Part shown: positions 46,442 to 56,131 of the stretch, one piece after another
How the letters are laid out: each line of letters begins with the position of its first letter
Position numbering within the stretch: the stretch's first letter is position 1
Source: Sesamum alatum
Taxonomy: Eukaryota > Streptophyta > Magnoliopsida > Lamiales > Pedaliaceae
NCBI GenBank assembly: GCA_034509735.1
Contig: JACGWO010000013.1
Span: 10,064,136-10,128,135 of the forward strand
Length of the DNA: 64,000 nucleotides
Direction of reading: 5' to 3'
Notes under the pieces: model-generated
Seen by the model: only the letters and a program-made list of their open reading frames with translations
Told to the model about the DNA's origin: nothing
Databases searched by the model: none
Translations under genes and position numbers: made by a program

Positions 46442-47281
46442 TTCTCATATCTTAACACAATATGTTCCATGAATTAAGCTAATGATATGAACCGGGGTCC
46501 AGTAACACCACAATGATTGGAGGATTTTCGAAGAAATTGTAAGATCAAGGGCATAAAGAAATCTTAAAGGATGAAAGTCTACTGTGCAAATTACAAAAGA
46601 ATGAACTGGAAAACAAATTATCACCAACTAAAATAACAAATATTTAGCATGAATTTCTCCAAAAGTATTAATACATATTAAAAAGAAAATAGCAAGAGAA
46701 AAGGACACATAAAAAGAGAAAAAATAATAATGAAAAAGATAAAGTACACAAAAATTTACAATACAAAACGGATTGAATGTAGCAACAATAATTTTTGTTA
46801 TATTTTTAATTTAAAAGAAGGGCCATATCTATGCTATAGGCTTCTAGTAACTTGTAATCATGATGCTGTCTATTGAATTTTTTGGAGCAATGTAACATTG
46901 TAAAGTACAAAAAGATGTAGTTGTTAGAATAGGTGTCTAGAAAGCCGAGAAGGAGATTCAGAAAAAGATGGTAAACTAGCCGTTAAGATATTTTTCTGTC
47001 TCTAAAATTTTCTATCTTTTCCGGCGAGGTGCCCCTCCCCATCTTTGGCCACAGCCATCGTCGCTGGCACATTGGCTGGCGACACCTTCTTCCCCATTAA
47101 CATCCCGTCTCTCTGACAACTCTTCTCACCAAACATTGGCACCACCCCTACTTCACGCGCTCATTTGGTTCTCTTTTTTCTTGCACCTTATCTTCCTCCC
47201 CATTCCCCTGTGATTCCGCCATTGGATCTCACCTTCTCACCTCTAATTTTCGTTCGCCTCTCTCAATTCCACATCCCAACC
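46442..47281. other. AT-rich DNA, then GC-richer leader of a LINE
   Basis: No gene in 46442-46930. From about 46990 to 47281 the composition changes to C-rich leader-like sequence directly before the DUF4283-type ORF. Confidence 0.45.
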
Positions 47282-48200
47282 ATGGCCAAACCGTCCGCCA
47301 TGGAGGACCCACCTATGTCTGACCCTGTTTCGGCACCACCCCAAACCCCACATACTCCAGCTCCACTTGTGCCTGAAAAAACCTACGCCAACATCGTCCA
47401 AAATCCATCAGCCTCAGACTTCCAGCACGACCCAACTAGAGCTGCTAAGAAATCATTTCAGCTGATAGAACTCAAAACGCTGGGCACATCCACCACTTAC
47501 AAAGGCGAGCCAGGTGTGCGATATTCCCAGGAAGAAATTGCTCTACTTGCAAAAAGACTGAAATTTGCACTTATTGGTAAGTTTTCACATGGATTGCCAA
47601 ATTTGAATTTCTTGAAATTTAGATTGGTTAAACTTGGTCTTAGGGGCACAGTGTCTGTGGGTGCCATCAGTCTTAAACATTTCTTGATACAACTAACACA
47701 CGAAGAAGATTTTCAAGGTTGTGGTTAAGAGGAGATTGGCAGTTTGACAATTATCATATGAGAGTTTTTAAATGGACACCGAAGTTTAACCCTCAAATTG
47801 AATCTCCCATAGCCCCTGTTTGGATAAAATTCCCAGAATTACCTTGCCATTTGTTTGAAAAGAATGCATTATTTGGATTAGCTAGTCTTGTTGGTAAACC
47901 GTTGAGAATGGATGAAGGAACAACTGATCTTTCTAGACCAAGCTTGGCTAGAGTATGTGTGGAAATCGATCTCATTGAACTGAGCATTCCAACCATATTC
48001 ATAGAGGTGGAGGACCTCATGATTAGATAGCTTGTTGTATATGAAAACTGTCCCGCATATTGTACTTTTCAAACATCTTGGCCATGATCAATCACACTGC
48101 TTGAACAAAAATATAGGGGGGCAAGTAAAGGTGTCTGCAGGGAAAAATGATGTTGTTAGCCAAAAAGGAAAAAATGTGGCCTTTTCATTTGAAGCTGGTA
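47282..48200 (+). pseudogene. LINE ORF1-like protein with DUF4283 domain
   Basis: The ATG at 47282 has a plant-like ACCATGGCC context. The protein begins MAKPSAMEDPPMSDP, has a Pro-rich stretch and KTYANIVQNP. Then comes the DUF4283 core (LIGKFSHGLPNL; after a frameshift near 47720 LWLRGDWQFD, VFKWTPKFNPQ, VWIKFPELP). Beyond 48030 the expected CCHC knuckle is disrupted by loss of two bases near 48066, which removes the second Cys. The family is the ORF1 of plant L1 LINEs, an RNA-binding protein. The sequence stops before any ORF2. Low-complexity G follows at 48290-48311. Confidence 0.75.
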
Positions 48201-48399
48201 CTGAAACTTAGAAGCAAGATGTAAATCACACTAGGGAGAACCTTAACTCTACACCACAAAATCTGGAAGCTGAGGATTTTGGAAAAATTGGGGGAGGGGG
48301 GGGGGGGGGGAGAGAAGCTTGGTACGTCATGTGGATTCTGCCACAGCTAATGTCCCCTTGGAAGAGGCTCCTCAAAATCCGGCTAAAACCCACCACTGA

Positions 48400-49616
48400 A
48401 ACACACATGAAATATTAAAATATTGGTGGAAAATTACAAATATTATTTAGTAATTTCATTCAAAATTTACAATATTTTCTATATATTAATTATACATATT
48501 ATATCTTGCTATAGGACGTGAAGATAGAGTAGCGGGATGAGCCGTTCCTTCTATAAACATGATCTTTTGAGTTTGAAGTAAGTATAGTTAATTGGATTTA
48601 TATATAGATATGTATGTACTTAAAGTTGTATACTTAATTATAAATGATTGGTTATCTGTCTGGGTTATATATATATATTTGTGTTTTACACTTGATTGTT
48701 AAGTATTGGTTGTTTGTCGGGGTTACGTTATTGATCTTTGAAATTGTTATTATGTGCTTATTTGTAGTTGTGTGTATGAAAGTCAAATGAATGGTTTTGT
48801 AATCGCATATTTAATCGTTGAATGAAATTGAATGAGGACGTTATTGGTGCAGAATTGATTGTTGAATGAAACTGAATGCTGAAGTTAATGATGTTTTTGC
48901 TGTGGATTGAGATAAAGAGATGACTTACCTAACTAGGGGGGCATACTGCAATGGCTTATGATCATATGATTAATGATGAGCTTTGTGCTGTCATTGATCA
49001 ATGGAGATGATGTGACATATCATATGAGCTGTGTGTTGTGTGGTATCATTGATGATGGGATATCATACGAGCTTTGTGCTGTGTGATATCAAAAAAAAAA
49101 AAAAAGGGATATTGTGATGGAGGTGATAATAGCCGACAAAGACCACTGGGTGAAGCACTCCAAATCGGGTAAGCAGGGCCCTAAGAGAACAAAAAGTAAT
49201 TTTGAGTATACTTGTTGTGTATTAATTTATGACTATTGGTATTGGTTATTCGATGATTCTGTGGTAATGGTATGATGAATGATTGTTGGTTAGTGTCAAC
49301 TGTATGGAATTTCTCCTAGTGCGCCTGTGTTTATATATATAAGCTAATTAGCTATACTTATCGAGTAGGCAACTCATTCCTTGCCACATATTTTTTAGGA
49401 TCATAAGTTGTGCTGCCAGTCTTATTAGGTGGGTCAACAATGACATCTTGGGTTGATATCTCTAGCTACATAACTACAAAGACATTAGATTTTTGATTGA
49501 ATTTTGTATTTTAAGATTTATTGGTTTTAAAATAAATTTATTGTAAAACGGGTTTAATTATGGAGGATGTATTATAATTAGTGGTATTAAAGCGTAGTGA
49601 TGTAAGGGGTGCTACA
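48400..49616 (+). repeat. possible chromovirus-type LTR (right end supported)
   Basis: The 3' end GGGGTGCTACA (49616) just before a Met-tRNA-like primer site is typical of plant chromovirus LTRs. The left boundary is not visible, and most of the interval is low-complexity TG/AT sequence with no gene. Confidence 0.4.
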
Positions 49617-49621
49617 TTGGG

Positions 49622-49633
49622 TGGTATCGGAGC
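49622..49633 (+). other. initiator-Met tRNA type primer site, one mismatch
   Basis: TGGTATCGGAGC, differing from the canonical TGGTATCAGAGC at one base, five bases after the putative LTR end. No gag follows. Confidence 0.5.
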
Positions 49634-49849
49634 AGCGATTAGATTATCTGGGGATAATTAGTGAAGAATTATATTATTGAATACTTAAAATATATATTAT
49701 GAACCTAAGAGTAAATGGGAGCTCTAGCTACATAATTAGATAGCTATTATATTTTCATAACTAGAACCCTTACTTTTTGTTTCCTTTTTTTATATTTATA
49801 AATGCAAGGATTGAAAATGAATTACAAAGTCTTGATGATGTATGTCCTT

Positions 49850-50426
49850 CCATGGTGTCCGCGTAATATATTGGGTGACCTATGATTTATCTTATTGGGT
49901 TAAATGTGAATTTCCTATAAGATGGAATATAATTATGGAGGGGGTGTCACAGATAGTATGGGGTTTAGTCCTCAAACTTGAAGATCCACACAATCTCATA
50001 TATGGGATGGTTGTATCTAGGGCCTGTCAAAAGATGATCATGTTTTGACGTGGTTATTATAAGCCTTGTTCCAGTATAGTCAGAATGTGTATGAGAACTG
50101 GTGAGTTTCAAGAGGGGATCCATCGCCTATCATGAGATAATAACCATCTTTTATGCGTTCTGATGTGTTGTACTCCCGTGAGTCTGGGCCACAACGGGTG
50201 ATCAAATAGGAGAGTGATTTTCTATGTTGATCAAGTGGAGAAACACATCGGAATATTAAGCATAGATGTCTAGTTCAGGATGAAAATCGATGATGATTCC
50301 ATACCCTAAACTAAGACTGGGAGATGGTCGATGGTAGGATCATACCCTTATGGCACTCAGTAGCCTCAAGGTTCATGCCATTTTCACCTTTTCTTTAGTG
50401 CCATGAACCGTTGCTAGACGGCCACC
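49850..50426 (+). repeat. decayed LTR fragment related to families A/E, cut by CACTA
   Basis: 50258-50426 aligns in reverse complement with 4970-5140 of the copia LTR (TTAAGCATAGATG, CCATACCCTAAACTAAG, GTGCCATGAACCGTTGCTAG, ACGGCCACC). It stops where the CACTA terminus begins. The part before 50100 is weaker. Confidence 0.7.
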
Positions 50427-51030
50427 CACTATAAAAAAATGCGGGAATAGGAACGGTAAGGTACGGCCGTTCCAGTTATCGTTCCACGTAGGAACGGTGG
50501 TAGGAACTGTTGTGGAACGGTAAACCATTGATGACATCAGAGTCGTGCTAATAGAAATACAAATTAATAGGAACGGTCGCACCGTTCCTATTCGAGTGCC
50601 AAACATAGGGTGCCAATTTGTACACCTATAACCGTTCCTAAAGGGGACCTGATATATTTTGGACCTCAATTTGGAACACATGTGTGAGATTTGGAACGGT
50701 AGGCGAACCGAGAAAGCTCACCGTTACTGTGTGTGTGCCAAGGACCGTGCCTATTTTGGACCGGTTGCCCTACCGTTCCAACATGTAGTCCTACAGGAGG
50801 CCCTTTTACGCCATGGGAAAAAATGTGATGCAATTACCGTTTCAAATTACGGGTATATAGTAAGTGAAGATGTGTTACAAGCACCGGTCCAAAATGTAAT
50901 CCAAGTAGGAACGGTCAGTATTTCTTGTGCCTGATACCGTTCCTAATATGCTCTAACGGCTATATTACAATGGTAACTTTACGTTCCTGTTACCTCTCCG
51001 GAGACCGTTCCTTAATCTGGAACAACGGTT
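50427..51030 (+). repeat. CACTA terminus and subterminal GGAACGGT/ACCGTTCC array
   Basis: After the CACTA terminus, GGAACGGT or its complement occurs about a dozen times in both orientations within 600 bp. In En/Spm, short subterminal motifs of this arrangement bind the TNPA protein. Single-base variants (GGAACTGT, ATCGTTCC) occur. Confidence 0.85.
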
Positions 51031-51338
51031 ATATTTTAACGGCTAGTTTTGTGTTCCAAATAGTAATCCAATGACCATTCCAATGATTTCTATATATATG
51101 TCCCCCTTCTTTGTCATTGTTCTTATACTTACTCTCCAACTCATTTTGTATTTGTAACTCCCCCCCTTGATTGTTTATAGGGAAAATCGAACATATCAAC
51201 TACCGAGCGCGAATTTTGCATTGATATCGATAGGTGTTTTGCTCAGGTAAATATGCAAAGTTCTCTTATTTTTGCATATATATATAATTTACTCTTGTCA
51301 TTTAATTGTGTTGTTGTGAATTATACGTAGGACCAATC

Positions 51339-51889
51339 ATGTTAAGACAGTTGAGGAAATGGATGTATGATCGAGACGTCCTGGGTGTGACGCCAGAGTT
51401 TGAGGATGGTGTTACAACATTTTTAGAATGGGCCCAATGTCAGCGTGCATATATGGACGGGGACAAGATTAAGTGTCCCTGCCGAAAGTGCAAAAACGAA
51501 CGGTTCAAAACACTGGACGAGGTAAATTTTGATTTGTGTATAAAAAGGTTTATGCCAGAGTATTACAATTAGACTTCGCATGTTGAGTATACTACGCGGA
51601 TTACCTGAGCATGAAGAAGGACAAAGTCGACCGGAAAGCTATTTGCAAAATCAAGGCTCGAAGAATTATCGATGACTCGCGATGGACCGAGGTCGCCTAT
51701 CAGATGGATGAAGTCGTACCTAATCCAGATGTTGTAATAGATAACCAAACATTTGAACTGCATGACCCAACGGGAATACAATTGGTCGTTAATCATGGAG
51801 CAGGGCCATCGCGCTCGCCAGACAGTGAATCAGAGGATGAAGATGAAGATAGCTTTGACGAGGCTGAGTCTGATGAAGAGACTTTTTGA
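51339..51889 (+). pseudogene. CACTA transposase (TNP2/TNPD type), internally deleted
   Basis: The ATG at 51339 follows an intron-like GTAAAT...ACGTAG segment. The N-terminal KWMYDRDVLGVTPEFEDG, KIKCPCRKCKNERF and LCIKRFMPEYY form the transposase-associated domain (PF13963), a zinc-binding module. A TAG at 51570-51572 replaces the expected Trp codon; the same frame then reads TSHVE. From 51611 another frame encodes a C-terminal-like acidic segment ending SDEETF at 51889. The central TNP2 catalytic region (normally several hundred residues) is absent, so this is a deletion derivative. Confidence 0.8.
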
Positions 51890-51984
51890 ATTTTCCAATT
51901 CAAAAATTTATGTAATTTTTTATCACAGTTATTATTAAAATTGTATTTGATAGATGTATTTTGAATCGACTCAACGATCAAATT

Positions 51985-53390
51985 TATCAGGACCGTTCCT
52001 ATTTGAGGTACAATATTTCAAATATATAACTACCGTTCCTATTTGTAGTACAATATTTCAAATACGGCGGCTAATTTAAAAAAATGAGGAAAATTTGAAT
52101 TAAGAACGGTACAAATATATATCTACCGTTCCTATTAGAGGTACAATATTTCAAATTTGGCAGCTAATTAAAAAAAAATGAGGGAAATTTAAATTAGGAA
52201 GGGTACAAATATATATCGACCATTCCTATTTGAGTTACAATATTTCAAATATGACGGCTAATTAAAAAAAAATGAGGGAAATTTGAATTGGGAACGGTAG
52301 GTATAAAATAGTACCATTCCTAAATGTAGCCCAATATTTCGTTTTGGCGCCCAATGAAAAATTGGTGGGAAATTCAACTACTGGAACGGTAAGTCTACAA
52401 ACAACCGTTCCAGATTTCAATAGAACGGTAAATATGTGAGTGCATTAAAACGACATCGTTCTTTATAATAGGAACGGTATTGGGAACACTTTGTCTTTTA
52501 GGTAACCGTTCCTATTTGTACAACTCCAACCAATTTGTCCGATATCTCAACATCCGTCAGCCGGATCGACACCATTTTTTAACACGTACAAGGTTATGGA
52601 TATGAATTGATGTCCAACGGTCGGATTTCCAATCAGTAACCTGGATCTAAGGATGCATCTGTTTTTTGTACGCAGAATACTGACCGGATATGATAACTCG
52701 AGATCCGCACACCGAAATATTTCAAAACAACATATAATGTATTCTTTTGTGTGTTATATCATATCTAATGGTCTGATTGGAATTTTGACGGTCCTGATTA
52801 TGCCATGCAGTACAACAATATAGGATGCTAGTTACATCTGTGAAATACTAACAAACATAAATATACAAAAATAGTTCATATTGTGAACGTGTGTCTATTT
52901 TTTGGATATTATTACAGATTTTTTAAATCTTTAAACATCAAATTCTATACGTTTATTTAATAAAATAAGTGTTCGAAACGTATTTTTCTATAATTTATAT
53001 TTATTATCTAAGAAAATAGCAAAAACATTGTAATACATATAGGAACGGTAAGGTGTAACAATAGGAACGGTAACTTTATACAGGTAAAGAAACGATGCCG
53101 TTTTCCTGTTTGGGAACGGTACCTGTAACACTTGCATATTACACGACCGTTCCTACTAAGTTTATTAAAAGTAATATGTAGTCAAACGTCGTCGTTTTAA
53201 AAGCAAAACGACGTCGTTTTCCGTATAAGGAACGGTACCTGTAACACTGGGCATATTACATGACCGTTCCTAGTAAGTTTATTATAAGTGATATGTAGTA
53301 AAACATCGTCGTTTTAAAAACAAAACGACGTCATTTTTCTTTTTAGGGCTGGTTTTAGGAACGGTAGGTATAAAATAGTACTGTTCCTAA
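51985..53390 (+). repeat. internal GGAACGGT array with 94-bp and 116-bp tandem units
   Basis: At 51990-52330 a unit of about 94 bp repeats nearly four times, each with ACCGTTCC, TACAATATTTCAAAT, an A-run and GGAACGGT. At 53113 and 53229 a 116-bp unit is duplicated, containing GGAACGGTACCTGTAACAC and a palindrome AAAACGACGTCGTTTT (53205-53220). 52550-53030 between them has few motifs and no gene. Confidence 0.8.
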
Positions 53391-53640
53391 ATCCTAATAT
53401 AAATTCACCCCTTGGCCGATTTTTACCCATTTCTGCCTCTCCCTCTTCCCCCATTTCTCCCTCTCCCTCTCCCTCTTCCCCCTCAACCCCAATTTCTGCC
53501 TCTGCCTCTCCTACCGACGGCCACCACCACTAGCGCCTCTGTGTTTCCCCCTCCGGCCGCCCCCCACAGCCCCGTCGTCAGTCACCGCTGCAAGCCGCCG
53601 CCATCTGTCCGTCGTCGTAGTAACAAGTAGGGTTTCAAAA
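53391..53640 (+). other. pyrimidine-rich leader exon of the CACTA second gene
   Basis: CT-rich repeats (CTCCCTCTTCCCCC type) follow a TATAAATTC-like element at 53398 and lead into AACAAGTAGGGTTTC, where an intron-like AT-rich stretch begins. An open frame here is Leu/Pro repeats and probably not a protein. Confidence 0.4.
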
Positions 53641-54049
53641 ACTCTACTTTTATTTTTCTTTTTTCTATTTTTTTTTTCTGAAAATGCATGTAATATTATG
53701 TTGTAATATTTGTAATTTCATGATGTAATTTCTGTAATTTTTGAATACTTAGGGGATTTTCTGTAATTTTTGCTTTGTTAGGGGAGTAATCTGTAATTTT
53801 TGAATAGTTAGGGGAGTAATCTGTAATTTTTGAATAATTAGGGAATTTTCTGTAATTTTCTGGTATTATGTTGTAATTTTGTGTAAATTTTCTGTAAAAT
53901 TTTATGGGATTACTGATATGATGTTGAAATAATATATGCTATTATTTCTGTAATTCGATGGAATATATGTAAATATGATGGAATATAGGATATTATTTCT
54001 GTAATTGGGGTATATTTCTGTAAATCCGAAAATTCGAAAAAATATGGAA

Positions 54050-54570
54050 ATTTGGAAATTTTTAAAAATTTTAAAATATGGAAATTTGGACATTTTTAAA
54101 AATCTGGAAATTAGATTTTTTTTCAAATTTTGGATTTTTGAATATTTTTAAATTTCTGAAAATTTGAATTTTTTCAAAATCTGGAATTTTTAATATTTTA
54201 AAAATTTGGAAATTTTTAATTTTTCAAAATTCTGGAATTTTTAATATTTTAAAAATTTGGAAATTTTTAATTTTTCAAAATTCTGGAATTTTTAATATTT
54301 TAAAAATCTGGAAATTCAAAATATTTAAAATCTGGCATTTTATATTTTTAAAAATCTGAAAATTTAAAATATTTAAAATCTGGAATTTAAATTTTTTTAA
54401 AAATCTGGAACTTTTAATTTTTTCAAAATCTGGATTTTTTATTTTTTTCAAAATCTGGAATTTTTAATTTTTTCAGAATCTGGAATTTTTAATTTTTTCA
54501 AAATCTGGAAATTTAAAATATTTAAAATCTGGAATTTTTAATTTTTTTGAAAATCTAGAAATTTGAATTG
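54050..54570 (+). repeat. AT-rich imperfect tandem repeat in the leader intron
   Basis: CTGGAATTTTTAATTTTTCA and close variants recur more than ten times at intervals of about 30-60 bp. No coding content. Confidence 0.75.
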
Positions 54571-54721
54571 TTTAAAAAATTCAATAATTAAAATATGATA
54601 ATTTGAAGGAACTAGTGCAATTTTAGGGTAAAATTATGGTATTTAGTTTGCATATATATTAAATAAATTAGAAAATCTTCATTATTGAAATAAATTGATA
54701 CTTATGTGTAATTTTTAGATT

Positions 54722-56131
54722 ATGTCTGGTCGGGATTTTCCACCCCGAGGAGGTGGACGTGGCCGCGGTCGCGACGAAGTTCCTATACCGCCGGCCGGTG
54801 TTGCTTCCCAGGATGGGGAAGTAGTTTTCCGACCACCATCACCACCGGCACCCGCACCCACACCACCTGCACCGGCAGATCCGACACACGCACCACCTGC
54901 GCCGGATTTGCAGCCCGGTGCGTCTACTGCTGCGCCAGATCAGCAGCCGAACCATCCACTTCCGCACTGGCGGTCGATCCGGCCCGTCCATGGGCTGCCC
55001 CACAACCACCACCCCCACTGGCCCCACCACTCCCACCACCATCCGCGCGCCAGTACATCACACTTGCCGATGCGAGGTACAATTTATGTTTTTAATTTTT
55101 TTTGTAATTTAAATTAATATTTTTGTGACATACTAATTATTTTGTAATTTCAGTCGTGATCAGAAGATCCACGAGCGCATGTACGCGGTCGTGCGAGGAC
55201 ACTATCCCCACCCTTGGGGCTGTTTGCGCCAGGTGCCGCTAGAGCACCAGCATTTTTGGTTCGAGAGCTTGAAGGTAACAGGAATTAATTTGTTTTAAAT
55301 ATTTTAACAATCTAAGTTAAAAAATATATATATATATATATATATTTTAATACAGATGACGTACTGGTGGGACGCCGCCGACGAGTCGATGTTCAAGATC
55401 TTTCATGTCTGGGTGGGGAAGTTCTTGAGGAAGAAGTTCGTCCTCGCTAGACAGTTGCTGCAGAAGCCTCTATGGCTGGCGAACGAGGTGTGGCAGCAGC
55501 TCCTCCTGTACTGGGCTTCCCCGGAGTTCCAGAAGGAGTGCGAGAAGAACAAGGCGAACCGGAACGCTAATCCAGCCGCATCCACTACTGTGTACCGCAG
55601 GGGATCTGTCTTCGTCGGTATGCACAAGCGGAAAATGGTAAGATATCTAATGTTATTTCAATTATTTATTACTGTTAAATTAAAATTGTAATAATTGCTT
55701 CCCATTTTTTTTTTACAGGAGGAGCAGCTCGGCCGGCCAGTGAAGCATATGGAGTTATTCTCCAGATGCTACAAGAAGAAAGCCGACGGCGGCTGGAGTG
55801 GGTCGAGGGCAGCGTAGGTGGCGGTAAGTTGTAATTAATAATACATTCTACAGTATTTTTTTAAATATTTTAAAATTTTCTAATTTATTGTAATTATTTT
55901 TGCAGGAGATGTTCCAGACGATGATGGAGGATCATTAGTCTCAGGCCCCTGAGGATCCTGCTTCCGAATCAGACGCCTCGATGGCGCAGCAGACCGAGAA
56001 GCAGATGTGGCTGAGTTGCGTCGGGGGCAAGAACAAGGGCCGGGTATTTGGTCTTGGTTCTGAGGCCCTGGCGCTCAGCCAGATCGTTACCTCGCCACCG
56101 CCACCGCCCGCGCCTCCGTTAAACATGGAGG
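54722..56131 (+). pseudogene. Transposase_24-type (Ptta/En/Spm) gene, truncated by copia LTR
   Basis: Exon pieces are 54722-55076, 55152-55274, 55356-55636, 55720-55818 and 55906-56131, with GT-AG or near-GT-AG limits. The N-terminus is MSGRDFPPRGGGRGRGRDE and Pro-rich; one frameshift lies near 54930. The conserved core includes HERMYAVVRGHYPHPWGC, TYWWDAADESMFKIFHVW, LLYWASPEFQKECEKNKANR and TTVYRRGSVF. Downstream are FSRCYKKKADGGWS and NKGRVFGLGSEALALS. This is the plant Transposase_24 family (PF03004), regarded as a CACTA accessory transposase. Stops occur at 55815 and 55936. The 3' end is replaced by the LTR at 56132. Confidence 0.82.

Larger units (their letters stand above)
50427..56131 (+). 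mobile_element. CACTA (En/Spm) DNA transposon, left part
   Basis: The terminus CACTATAAAAAAATGCGGG at 50427 is followed by a subterminal motif array, a transposase-associated domain ORF, a second motif array and a Transposase_24-type gene. These are the parts of plant CACTA elements. It is cut at 56132 by a copia LTR, and its right terminus would lie beyond the window. Confidence 0.88.

Noticed and set aside
49100..49200. Short stretch with GACCACTGGGTGAAGCACTCC, considered as 5S rRNA-like
   Set aside because: No match to the conserved 5S internal control region when read through; only a superficial resemblance.
51793..51981. Ser-rich antisense ORF
   Set aside because: Mirror of the acidic Asp/Glu tail of the CACTA transposase on the other strand.
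53412..53630. Pro/Leu-rich 72-codon ORF in the CT-rich leader
   Set aside because: Encoded by simple CTCCCT repeats; more likely an untranslated leader exon.
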